Source of the DNA: Ascaphus truei | Taxonomy: Eukaryota; Chordata; Amphibia; Anura; Ascaphidae | Length of the DNA: 64,000 nucleotides | Direction: 5' to 3' | Assembly: GCA_036426205.1 (NCBI GenBank) | Contig: WSYH01000846.1 | Span: 1-64,000, forward strand | Shown here: piece by piece, positions 44,036-54,589 of the stretch | Position numbering within the stretch: position 1 is the stretch's first letter | Layout: each line of letters starts with the position of its first letter | Made by a program: the position numbers and the translations under genes | Notes under the pieces: model-generated | Database searches by the model: none | What the model saw: only the letters and a program-made list of their open reading frames with translations | What the model was told of the DNA's origin: nothing

Positions 44036-45439
44036 ACAATCAGCACACCTACTATCAGTATTCTATCAACTTTACTGTGTCGCTGGTAACATAGGACAGT
44101 GGTCTACCATACCCACTCGTTCATACTGCAGCACACAGTATTGTAGATAATTGCAGTTTACCTTCTAATCGATCCAGAACACCTCATTTAGTGTTCATAC
44201 CCATAGGATCCAAGCGTTTAATGATAGTTTTATTACCCATTATTTTAATTTGTTGCAATAAAGTGTATGTTTTAATGTGTTCATCATATCACCCTTAAAG
44301 TGACACACACACCAGCTCTGAGGAGCGCCCACGGGGGGTGAGGGGGGTGTCCTAGTTTTCACTATGGAGCATGGGGGGGAGCCATCTTGGGCCCTGGCAG
44401 CAGGCACTTCACTTCCGGCTCTCACTGCTGAGGCTCCACTGTCACTAACCCCGCCCCCACCCTCTGCAGACACACCCAGCCTCAGCTCTGTTCCTTCTCT
44501 CCTCTCCGCCAGCATTCTCTGCTCTTTGCTGCCCCCCTGCTCTGATGGCCAAAACCGGAACAGCGACAAAAACCCAGGACATTTGAAAGAATGCAGGGCA
44601 GCCGTGACAGACATTAAAAAAACGGGACTGTCCCGGCTAAACGGGACATCTGGTCACCCTATTGTGTCCTTAACTGTGATATGATTAAAAAAAAAGGGGG
44701 GGGGGGAGCGGACATTGTTGTTTGGCAAGGGCGTATTTTATTTATATAATGCCAGCAATGTACGTAGTGCTTTACACATGTAACAATATAATACAGATGA
44801 TTATAACACAATACAGGAAACATACATAAGATCAGACACTGGGGATGAAGGCCCAGACCCTGACGTGGCTGACGGATCGCTCATTGGGGCTTAGGGCCAA
44901 GGGCGACTATTCCTAAAGTCTGATCTTATGTTTAATGCTCTGTAAGATAAAAATATACATACATCCCAAAATATAAACAATGTACCCCTATTTCTGTGGG
45001 ACAAGACTGGTTATTAGGCATCCCAATGTTAGAACAGAAGGATTGTGGGGATGGGGCAGAATTCATGTCTCTTCAGCTCAAAGCATGTTGGGTGTTGTAG
45101 TCCTAACACCTCCTCCCAGCATGCGCTCCTTTATTTGGGCAGTGTTAGGGGCTGAGGAGGAGATGTGACACATAAAAGGAGCAGTTAGGGGAGGAGCTGC
45201 TTTGTGTGTTATTATAAAGGGAATATATGAAAGTTTGCACCTGTAACTGCCTCTGTTTCATATTTTCTGTGTTAATTAAATTAAAGATCAAGGAACAAAT
45301 GTGATATAACTTTAATAAGAATTGATATGACACAGCCTTCTCCAGCCAGCACCTCTTAGTTTTATTTCCCCTTCTCTTCCTAATATCCTGTATGTCCGGC
45401 AACAGGGATATGATAACTATTTACAAATATATTTGGGTA

Positions 45440-45932
45440 CAATACAAGGAGCTTTCAAAATAACTATTCATCCCAAAGGCAGTACAAAGGACTTGGGGTC
45501 ATCCCTCAAGGTTGGAGGAAAGGAGATTTCACCAGCAACAAAGGAAAGGGTTCTTTACAGTAAGGGCAGTTCAAATTTGGAATTCATTACCCATGGAGAC
45601 TGTGATGGCAGATACAATAGATTTGTTCAAAAAAAAGGTTGGACATCTTTTTAGAAAGGAAAGGTATACAGGCATATACCAAATAAGATGTTGATCTAGG
45701 GAGTAATCTGATTGCCAATTCTTGGAGTCAGGAAGGAATTAATTTTTCCCCTTATGAGATATCATTGGATGATATGACTCTGGGTTTTTTTGTTTGCCTT
45801 CCTCTGGATCAATAAGTAAGTATAGAAATAGGATAAAGTATCTGTTGTCTAAATTTAGCACAGGTTGAACTTGATGGGCGTATGTCTTTTTTCAACCTTA
45901 TCTAATATGTAACTATGTATGTAACTATGTAA
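45440..45932 (+). mobile_element. CR1/L2-type LINE 3' end
   Basis: A plus-strand fragment of the LINE family found at 2-16 kb. Coding end: 'GAFKITIHPKGSTKDLGSSLKVGGKEISPATKERVLYSKGSSNLEF' with a shift into 'VQIWNSLPMETVMADTIDLFKKKV'. Then the 3' UTR 'TTGAACTTGATGGGCGTATG' and the tail repeat TATGTAACTATGTAAC at 45907-45932. 5'-truncated, as usual for LINE copies. Confidence 0.88.
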
Positions 45933-46340
45933 CAGGAAGGGTCAGGAGACAGGGAGGACAGAGGCAGGAGAAACCCCTGACTCTGGCCTTGGGTGTCCCT
46001 ACTAATACAAACATACAACCCAACATTCAATAACATAGCCCTAATCCCATGTGACGAAGAGGGGTAGGACAGGCACTGCTATCCTTCCTCTGCAATATAG
46101 GATGGGGTCCTTTCCCCCCCATGCTGTGACACCTGTATGGGATGATACACTGAAGGAAATGCTGCAGGAGAGGAGGAAGCGATCAGAGGTCTCTCCACCT
46201 CCCCCTGGGTATCACTACAGCTTTCTGCCTGTCTGGGAATCACAGCCCAAAACTGCATTTTATAGGGACCTTAAAAAATGAAACTGTCCCTGCAACATCA
46301 GGACTGCTGGGAAGTCTGGGTCTGTATTAGGATTAAGATA

Positions 46341-46697
46341 CAGTAGAGGCAACGTTTATTCTAACATTTGCCGTAAACTAGCCGGGTTACATTCTGGGTA
46401 TGTGCTGGGTATGTGCTGGGTATGTTCTGGGCTAGTTTGAGGCACGTTTAAGGCATTTCTGCATTGACTAACGACCCATAGAATTAACACAGCAGGGATC
46501 CCTGGCAGTCCCATTCAGTTTGAATGGGACTGCCAGGGACCCCCCGCTGTTAATCTGATAGGCCATTAATCAATGCAGAAATGCTGGGGCTAGTTTAAGG
46601 AAAGTTTAAGGCTTGTATTCAGAATGTACCTGGGTGTTTCCTGGGTTTTTTGGGGAATTGCCACTGGTTTTTGTTAGAATAAGAGTTGCCTCTACTG
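46341..46697. mobile_element. TA-target MITE, family 2 (copy 3)
   Basis: A 357-bp element with the best-preserved ends of the family, CAGTAGAGGCAACG and CGTTGCC..-type complement (GTTGCCTCTACTG), flanked by TA (46339-46340, 46698-46699). Nested palindromes TTTCTGCATTGA / TCAATGCAGAAA and CCCATTCAGTTTGAATGGGA make one long hairpin. Confidence 0.9.
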
Positions 46698-46849
46698 TAT
46701 AAAGCATTGTCTGTGCAAGTGTGTATTGGAAAGATGGAGAGATGACCACGTTGTGTGGATGCTGCTCTTAGCGAGTTCTGTGTCTCTGAGACGTAACATC
46801 TATTCTGCTGTCTCTGCCTGTCTCCTGTGACAGGACCATCGGTTTCTCC

Positions 46850-48190
46850 TCATGGAGTTTTAGCTAGGTCCCCCCTGGGTTCCCTTTTTCCTTCCACTTA
46901 CCTCCGATGCAAGGGGGAAGTTGTGGTGGTGGCTGGAGCAGCGAGCATGTCGCCGGGAGCTCCGCAGTGCACCCGGCTAGTGGGGGCCACCATCTTTTAA
47001 GTCGCGCATGCGCATTGCCGATTTGCGCATGCGCAGTGGCAAGCTAAGTTGCGGCGGCCCTTATCGATACACGCACATGCGCAGTGATGTGAGGGAAGCG
47101 GCGGCCAATAACAAGGGAGCTCTGCTAGTGACTACAACACCCAGAAGCCTCTGGGAAGTACTCCATGTGACGTTACACAGCCAGTAGGTCTGAAGCTTTC
47201 TACTGGCAGAGGAATTGATACATTTGGCATGTCTGGGACCACGCCAGTCAGAAGAGGGACCTCTAAGGAGCAGGTAGTGTCCAGGGAGTCGTGCTCCCCT
47301 GGGCTAGTCCAAACCTTTCCCGTTAGGCCCCAGTTAGGCCCTGACTCACTGTAGCTTGTGGCTGCTATAGGGAAAGACCATAGTCAGGGACCTTTCCCCA
47401 GTAGCTGCACAAAGTCAAGTACAGCACCGGTGAGATGCCACACGGTGACTGCAGCCTGTGGACTGGGAACAGACCAGCTACACGGTAAAGATGGTAATGT
47501 GATATTATCCACGGCGGAATTCACCCCATGCGGAGACGGGTGACAACGTTGGATCAGACGGATCCTCCTTTTATTCTGCAATACCCAGATGATGGAGCCC
47601 CTGGCTGGTACCTAACCGAGTGCACTACCACTCCACGGGATAGCGCTATCTCCAACACTTTGGGTGGCCTTGACATTGGGAAGGGACATCAGGGAATTGG
47701 TGCCTGGCAACCAATGTACTCTAGGGACACTCACTGTTTGTTTCAGGTTGGGGTCCCATGTGGTACAGGGTACCAATATAATTGTGTGCAGTAAAAGTTG
47801 TTAGCATATATTTGTGTGCGTGCATCATTAGTATTGTTCCTGTAAGAGGATTATCCCACCACGTTGGGATCCCTTGCAGGGGGAGACGCTGTCACCCGAC
47901 GAATCAGGTACATCCCAGGATCCCAGCGGCGGAGGTTCAGGCCTTCTGTGAGCCACAGGTAACACACCAAACACACAATAGCAACCACATCTTCCATGGG
48001 GGGGGGGGGGGAAATGCTACATTTGGAGGCACTGCTGAGATCTCAGACCTGGGGTGCCCTACTCAAAGTCAAAGTTAGCCGTTCATATTCCCAGCATGTT
48101 CTCTCCATCCAAACAGGTTCACAACTGGACTCTGGAACTGAAAGATTATTCCCGACACGTTGTTGCGGTGGGGGACGTAACCTCTGGCAT
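46850..48190. other. GC-rich unassigned region, retroelement leader-like
   Basis: Has GCGCATGCGC palindromes (NRF1-type) at about 46984, 47021 and 47080, 'ACTACAACACCCAGAAGCC' near 47134 (ZNF143-like), and long GC-rich untranslated-looking sequence. 'CACCACGTTGGGATCCC' near 47860 and the G run at 48000 are landmarks. No domain in any frame. It abuts an LTR fragment at 48195, so it may be the leader of that retroelement. Confidence 0.35.
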
Positions 48191-48194
48191 CACT

Positions 48195-48490
48195 GTCACG
48201 GTAACTTATGACAAGATATAATATACACCAAATAACTGGGTTGAACTGAACGAGGCTTAGATATAATAAAGTATATTTATTCCTTAAATAAGTGTACACA
48301 GCAATATAGTACAATTAACAGGCAAGAAGGTAACACTTACTTAGGGTTTGGAATGAAGAAGTATCAGATAGCAATTCTCCAGCAATCAGGTATCAATCAA
48401 GAAGTAATCAGAAGACAAAGACTGTAGGGTTGACAACAGTTTATATACCTTTGTAACCCTATTCTTGACATTGAGTACAGGCTATTGGAG
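48195..48490 (-). repeat. Ty3/gypsy LTR, promoter-R-U5 part
   Basis: Minus-strand reading shows a TATA box GGTATATAAACTG (about 48452), 'CAAACCCTAAGTAAGTGT', the signal GGAATAAATATAC (about 48283) and 'GTTCAACCCAGT..GTATATTATA'. The same order occurs plus-sense at 56100-56335 (CATATAAACG; CAAACCCTAAGTAAGTGT; GGAATAAACTTA; TTCAACCCAGTG), so the two are LTRs of related elements in opposite orientation. Confidence 0.75.
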
Positions 48491-48544
48491 AATAATTACA
48501 GTGGCGGCCGATCTGAGTCAGACGGCTAGATCCGCGGTTCTCAG

Positions 48545-48665
48545 ATTATCCCGGTTAGGTGCGTTTTTTTGTCGTTTTCGCCCGGAGTGAACTGCGTTAT
48601 TTTCGCGCTCGTGATATTAGCATTTTATTCTCGCTGTCTGCAATACTGCAATGCTGTGTAAAAAC
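48545..48665. mobile_element. Diverged relative of MITE family 1
   Basis: 'GAACTGCGTTATTTTCGCGC..' then 'AGCATTTTATTCTCGCTGTC' and 'TGCAATACTGCA' align with the body of family 1 (for example 23200-23265: 'TTGGGTTATTTTCCAGG', 'GCATTTTATTCCCGCTGGC'). The TIRs are not visible here. Either an old fragment or a larger related family. Confidence 0.5.
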
Positions 48666-49044
48666 TCAGGGGGGCGTTTGCGAGCTGTTGTCTTGGAAGT
48701 CTAATACCTTCGCGGTTCAACCTACGTCAGTACACAGTCTGTGTGTGCGCGCGCAGTAATTGTAAATTTGCATATTTAAAGTATACATGCATTTGCAGTG
48801 CTGTGCTGCTGTACGGTATGTCACATTTGAAAATTGTTGAAACGCATAGACGTGTACAGTACTGTAACAGTGTCACATTTCGGCATATACAGCGCTCTCC
48901 CCTCGCTCAGGATAATTAACTGCACTGCAGGGTATTTCAACTTGTTATCTTCTGTGCAATGCAGTACATCTCTCCCACACCATTCCTTTGAACGTGTGTC
49001 TGGTTTCAATCACATTCCTGCTTGACAGCAGGAATTTACTGCGC

Positions 49045-50130
49045 ATGCGCCTGTTACTTCGCCCACCACTGCTTGCTTGCTTGCCTGAGTGAGTGACCAA
49101 AAAAAAATTAAAAATTTTTATTGTAATTTTTTTTTCTCCACAAGAGACTGCAAAACAATTCTTACTGTATTATGATATTCAATCTGTGCTGTAGTTTTTG
49201 ACTGCGACCCTGCACAAGGTTGATTTGTGTGCTTTTTACGTACTGTATTTGGGGGTGTATTATTATGATGAACTGCCTTTTGAAAACAAAGTATGTCTTT
49301 AGCTTTGAACTTCATGCAGATGTACCCTGCAGCCCCCTCCCCCATGAACGCTAGCTCAAGGATTTGAAATTCCAGGGAGTCGTTAATTTTCTGAATCTTG
49401 CCATTGTGTTCTTAATCCATCCATAGCCGACCTACAAAGCCTCACTGCGCCTGCGTGTAATTCTCTTTGCGATGGGAGCTAGCTGCTTACTGTGCATGAG
49501 TCACCCAACCCCCCCCCTCTCCCAGGTCCACGTATAAATATTGCCATTGTGTTCTTAATCCGTCCATAGCCGACCTACAAAGCCTCACTGCACCTGCGTG
49601 TAATACTCTTTGAGATGTTCCTGTAACTTCACCCACCACTGCTTGCTTGAGTGCCCCCCCCCAAAAAAATTAATTATAATTTTAAACTGTTATTTTATCA
49701 ACAAGCCTGCAAAAACAATCTTGATATTACGATATTAAATCTGTGCGTTTGCCTGCACATGGTTGATTTGTGTGTTTTTTATGTACTGTATTTGGGGGGG
49801 TGTAGGGATCAAATTACAGTATTATGATGAACTGCCTTTTGAAATTACTGTACTCTACAGTACAGTATGTTATTTCTTTGAACTGCTGCACAACTAATCT
49901 TTCATCCCTCCCCCATGCACACACAAACTCTTATCGACAGACACCTCCACAAAGTCATTCATTTTCTGAAGTTAGTTAGTCATTGTGTTTTTAATCCGTC
50001 CCTAGCCGAGCGTCAATCACCTCACTGCGCCTGCGTGTACTCTAATCCTTTTAGAGATTGAAGCTTGCTGCTTACTGCACATGAGTCACCCAACCCCCTC
50101 TCTCCACAGAGTCGTTAATTTTCTGAATAT
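49045..50130. repeat. Two imperfect tandem units of ~570 bp
   Basis: The phrase 'CCCACCACTGCTTGCTTG' at about 49059 and 49633, 'GATGAACTGCCTTTTGAAA' at 49267 and 49828, and 'CCGACCTACAAAGCCTCACTG' with neighbours at 49428, 49570 and (changed) 50005 show two diverged units of about 570 bases with an extra internal duplication. Satellite-like. No coding frame. Confidence 0.65.
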
Positions 50131-50249
50131 TGCCATTGTGTTCTTAGTGTGAGTTATAGCACCTACAAACCACTCCAGCTTCATGCTTCTCCGCCCTCAT
50201 GTAAACAGTTAGAGTGGCTGAGTCTTTTGATCATTGCCTGGTTCCTAAA

Positions 50250-51596
50250 CTTTGGGACCATTTGCATTCCTTAGTGTGCAGGAATCTTCGCGGGCTTTTG
50301 TCCCCGCTTTGAAATACAGTATTATAGTAAATACACCAACATTTTAAAGTAACCGGTTCCGTTGGGTCCAGCGGGTCCACTATAGCGTCCAAGTTTCAGC
50401 CCGCTATGACCTTCAGAACCAGAGATATGCAAATACCACATAAACCGTTTCTTATTTTATTACAAAATTCTCCGCTGTAAAATAAATCACAGTTTTTCAC
50501 TCATTCCCCATTGAAAACAACGGGCTCCGTCACCATAGGCTTTCAATGGTGAACCTCTGCCATTGCGGCTATGGGAGTCTGCCGCCATAGACTTTCAACG
50601 GGGCATCGCCGCTGTTGAAGCCTATGGGGTTTCTCCACCATAGCTGGTCAATGGGAAACGGTCGCCATTGAAGTCTATGGGAAAAACTCACGAACATTTA
50701 TGGTGGTCCATACTCCGTCGGGTTGGTCAGAGAGGGTCGGGAATGGTTCTGCGGTCATGCCGGAACAGTGACTACAGGCAACCCAAACCACGGCCCTCTG
50801 GACCCTCCAGAACCGGAGATACGGGCTTATGATTTTCAGGGTTAAGGACTTAGCCGTTTTCTCGTGCTGCTTCTGCCGTTGCCATTGAAACCTACGGCGC
50901 GACCCACTCAGCCAGCACGACCCTTTCCGGGGGTCCTGGATTCTTGGACCCGGTGGTGGTCAAGTGAGGGGAGGCCTAGGATCTAGGGGCAAAAATAATT
51001 TTATTTCTGGGTGCCCTAGAACCTAAGATTCCCACGCCACTTGTCGTTGAACTTGAACTAACAGTGATGAAAGCTCTTTTTCAGATATTGTATCCGTTTT
51101 GCGATTTTGCGGTTTGGACGGCTGCCAACTCGTTCCTGGAAAGCGCCATCGAGGAATCTCCATTGAAGTCAATGAGCCCATTGCCTTACAATGGGAAACC
51201 GCCGCTCCTCCTCTCGGACGCCACCTGCTGGTCTTCGAAGGAAACAGGTCCAAAACAGCTAGATCCGCCATTGAAATGAATGGAGCTCCAATGGCGGCCT
51301 ATGGGACTCTGCAAAATGGTGCCTGAAAAGGCGGGAAAATTAAACAAAGGGCTATAATCACTATTCAACTATTAACCCTTGCCCTCCCGGATGGATCCCA
51401 GTGTGTGTGTGGTGCAGACACTTACATGATAATAAAACATAGGGACAGGGGAACATACATTTTCATGTCATAGCAAGGTGTAAACCACATTCCTGGACCG
51501 CAGTCCAGTTAACCCCTTGCCACCTTGGTGAGGTCAGGGGTGGCCATATGGGGTGCAACCCCTTTTAAACCGGGCCAATCCCCCTCTCCCTCTACA
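50250..51596 (-). repeat. Ty3/gypsy LTR U3 region (long), minus sense
   Basis: Mirror of 54590-55700. On the minus strand it begins TGTAGAGGGAGAGG at about 51593, right after the purine tract GAAGGGGAGG, and runs through 'CCCGCCTTTTCAGGC' and 'GGGCACCCAGAAATAAA'. It is full of short inverted phrases around CCATTGAA.TC.ATGG (50510-50700). The U3 is unusually long, and the satellite-like block at 49.0-50.1 kb separates it from its TATA box at 48452. Confidence 0.7.
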
Positions 51597-52605
51597 CCTC
51601 CCCTTCTTAATGGGTGACCTGTGGCCCACTGGCCCTAACAGGGAGTGGGACACTGCTGGCACCATTAATGAATTCAGTCTCAGAGGGATAGTCCTGACGT
51701 GAAAGTCGATCAGCATTGCTGTTCTCACTACCCTTTGTGCTGAATGGTGATCTCAAATTCTTGAAAATCCAAGCTCCACCTTAGCAACTTTGCATTCTCC
51801 CCTGATGCCCTTTGCAGCCAACTCAGGGGGTTGTGATATGTGAGGACCGTGAAAGCCCTTCCATACACATAGGGCTGGAGCTTTTTGAGTGCCCACACAA
51901 TTGCCAAGCACTCTTTCTCAATGGTGGCATATGCTACCTCCCTGGGGAGTAGTTTGCGGCTGAGGTACACCACAGGGTGCTCTCTGCCGTCTTCCCCCAC
52001 TTGGCTCAACACAGCCCCAATCCCGTAGTCCGAAGCATCAATCTGTATAAGGAAATGTTTGGTATAGTATGGGGCAGCCAGTATGGGGGCCCCAGCAAGT
52101 GCAGTTTTCAGTGCCTGAAACGTAGTTTCACATGCAGGAGTCCAGGTGATAAGCACAGGCAGTTGCTTTCTGGTCAAATCAGTCAGGGGTTTGGCCATGG
52201 CGCTGTACTGTGGGACAAACGTCCTATAGTACCCTGCGATGCCCAAAAATGCCATGACCTTTTTCTTGTTTTTTGGAACAGGCCACTGAACTATGGCTTC
52301 TACCTTGGCTGGCTCTGGTTTGAGGTGCCCTCCACCCACCCTGTGCCCTAAGTACAGGACCTCTGCCATCCCTACCATACACTTTGTGGGTTTCAAGGTA
52401 AGCCCAGCCTCCCTGATTCTGTCTAGCACCACAGCTACATGTCCTAGGTGGGAGTCCCAGGAATTACTAAAGACAGCAATGTCATCTAAGTAAGCCCTGC
52501 CATAGCTCTGCATCCCTTCCAGTAACCTATTGACCAGGCGTTGGAAGGTAGCCGGGTCATTCTTCATCCCAAATGGCATCACTAAAAACGCATATAGGCT
52601 AGAGA
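51597..52605 (-). pseudogene. Ty3/gypsy RT and RNase H
   Basis: Open frame at 51728-52582 (284 codons). RT: 'VMPFGMKNDPATFQRLVNRLLEG', 'AYLDDIAVFS' (YLDD intact), 'KCMVGMAEVLYLGHRVGGGHLKPEPAKVEAI', 'FLGIAGYYRTFVPQYS'. RNase H: 'FLIQIDASDYGIGAVLSQ', 'YATIEKECLAIVWAL', 'TVLTYHNPLSWL', where the usual TDHNPL has Asp changed to Tyr. After a stop it continues 'ENSNADRLSRQDYPSETEF' and ends at 'QVTH', next to a purine tract and the LTR. The N-terminal RT is absent. No integrase follows. Confidence 0.93.
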
Positions 52606-53318
52606 ACTAGGGGCAAAAAGAATTTTATTTCTGGGTGCCCTAGAATCTAAGATTCCCACGCCACTTGTCGTTGAACTTGAATTAACAGTGATGAAAGCTC
52701 TTTTTCAGATATTGTATCCGCTTTGCGGTTTTGCGGTTTGGACGGCTGCCAAGTCATTCCTGGAAAGCGCCATCGAGGAATCTCCATTTAAGTCAATGAG
52801 CCCATTGACTTACAATGGGAAACCGCGGCTCCTCCTCTCGGACGCCACCTGCTTGTCTTCGAGGGAAACAGGTCCAAAACAGCTAGATCCGCCATTGAAA
52901 TGAATGGAGCTCCAATGGCGGCCTATGGGACTCTACAAAATGGTGCCTGAAATGGCGGGAAAATTAAACAAAGGGCTATAATCACTATTCAACTATTAAC
53001 CCTTGTCCTCCCGGATGGATCCCAGTGTGTGTGTGTGGTGCAGACACTTACATGATAATAAAACATAGGGACAGGGGAACATAGATTCTCATGTCATAGC
53101 AAGGTGTAAACCACATTCCTGGACCGCAGTCCAGTTAACCCCTTGCCTCCCTGGTGAGGTCAGGGGTGGCCATATGGGGTGCAACCCCTTTAAAACCGAG
53201 CCAATCCCCCTCTCCCTCTACACCTCCCCTTCTTAATGGGTGACCTATGGCCCACTGGCCCTAACGGGGAGTGGGACACTGCTGGCACCATTAATGAATT
53301 CAGTCTCAGAGGGAAGCG
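52606..53318 (-). repeat. Partial tandem duplicate of the gypsy 3' end and U3
   Basis: Near-identical to 50980-51694 at an offset of about 1624 bases (for example 'ACAGTGATGAAAGCTC' at 51061 and 52685), including the last pol codons 'TEFINGASSVPLPV'. It abuts the truncated RT at 52605. An unequal exchange or nested insertion explains it. Confidence 0.8.
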
Positions 53319-53524
53319 GAGCAGAGCGGATGGATATTGATCTTTACCTTTTCACTTCAATCCCCCTCTCCCTCTACAATCACCCCCTGAGAAGTCGTTG
53401 ATCGACTCAGGCCCCTCCTGGGATTTGCCCATGTCTGGCAAATAGGGCAAAAATGGTATCCCGCTTTATGCTGGTACATCCTCATCATGGTAACCCTCCA
53501 TGAAGTAAGGGAGGATGACACCCC

Positions 53525-54585
53525 GTGGCCCTACACTTTCTGGGAGCCCTGCCTCCGGGCTGTCCGGTCATCTTTCCTGAACTGTCCATGCCAATGGTGA
53601 CTTCCAGTCCCAAACTCTTTGACAAAATGCCCTACCAAGATCCCCTTCTACCTAGGGTGATTTTCAGTCCCGGGACCCTGCTGGAGGCACCCCTCATAAC
53701 TGAACACCAGACCAGTCAAGGACTCATATCTAGCCCAAGGTCAAGAGCTGCTCAACACTTATCCCCAGGGAACTCTGCATTGGGAGTGACTCTACCCCAG
53801 CTGGTAGAAGCCCTGAACCAGTCATCCCATTCCCACCAATACCGCAAGCTCAAGGCATTCTCAGGGATCTGGCCCACACCTTATGGCGAGGCCGAGTTTG
53901 AAGAATGGAAGGACCATACAGGACAAGTGCTCTCTGAGTGGACCTGCTCCGACACCATAAAGCGGCAACGAATCATCGAGTGCCTACGACTGCCTGCCGC
54001 CCATATGGTACAGTTCTACAACTATTGTCACCCTAATACTGATGCACAAGTGCTAATACATGCACTAATCAAGACATATGGTGTCCCCGATTATGCCGTC
54101 TCCATACTGGCCCGGTTCTACGCCCTCACGCAAGTCGAGGGAGAAGACGTGTTGGAGTTCCTTCATCGGATCCAGTTGGCTCTATGGCCTCTGGTAAAGA
54201 AAGAGGTTATCCCCGTGGCACAGGCCGATGGTCTGCGCGGCCAGCAACTTCTGCGGGGTGCTTTGCCTATGCACCCGGTGGCTACACGTGTCAGTTGCAC
54301 CCTCTCAACAGACCAGTCTCTAAGCTTCAAAGACTTGATGGATTGAGTACAAGCCCAAGAGAGTACATTACGGCTGCACTTATCCAAGCTGCCTAGTGAC
54401 TCTGCAAAAAGAGAGAGGACTGCTGCTTCCGCCAAGAGATATTGCAAGGATGAACTAAAAAGTGTGTCGACCCCAAGGGCCAAGACGACTGAAAGCAACG
54501 AGGACCATGTGACGGGGAAGGGGTGCCCAGCAAGTAATAAAGGAGTCACCCTCATTGGGCACCCCCTTCCACCGTCTGGGAAGTG
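53525..54585 (+). pseudogene. Retrotransposon gag, PNMA-like capsid
   Basis: A 273-codon frame, then a TGA at 54344 and further in-frame text to 54583. Residues about 112-250 read 'YRKLKAFSGIWPTPYGEAEFEEWKDHTGQVLSEW', 'KRQRIIECLRLPAAHMVQFY' and 'YGVPDYAVSILARFYALTQVEGEDVLEFLHRIQLAL'. This is the two-lobed capsid pattern shared by PNMA proteins and the gag of a vertebrate Ty3/gypsy lineage. It lies on the opposite strand to the pol fragment, so the two are not one transcription unit now. No zinc knuckle seen. It is LTR-flanked debris rather than a domesticated gene. Confidence 0.75.
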
Positions 54586-54589
54586 AGGG

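Larger units (their letters stand above)
36784..44661. mobile_element. hAT-type element filled with minisatellites (7.9 kb)
   Basis: Ends are TAGGGTGTCCAGATTTTG on the left and, complementary, TAGGGTGACCAGATGTCCCG on the right; both sides have the TTGTGTCC duplication (36776-36783, 44662-44669). An 8-bp duplication and this terminus fit the hAT superfamily. No transposase was found. The interior holds a CCCCATTCTCTC minisatellite, a (CACAGCCACTGACCTG)n-derived array, two partial duplicates of an 'AGCCATCTTGG..GGCAGCAGGCAC' block (43205 and 44362) and a nested LTR element (37583-39899). Confidence 0.82.

Noticed and set aside
49045..50130. CRISPR-like repeat-spacer pattern
   Set aside because: Repeats are long (~570 bases), only two, diverged, and the genome is eukaryotic.
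53525..54346. Domesticated PNMA-type host gene
   Set aside because: An in-frame stop follows, LTR pieces flank it and no conserved gene neighbourhood is visible; retrotransposon gag debris is simpler. A search for orthologues at the same locus would decide.
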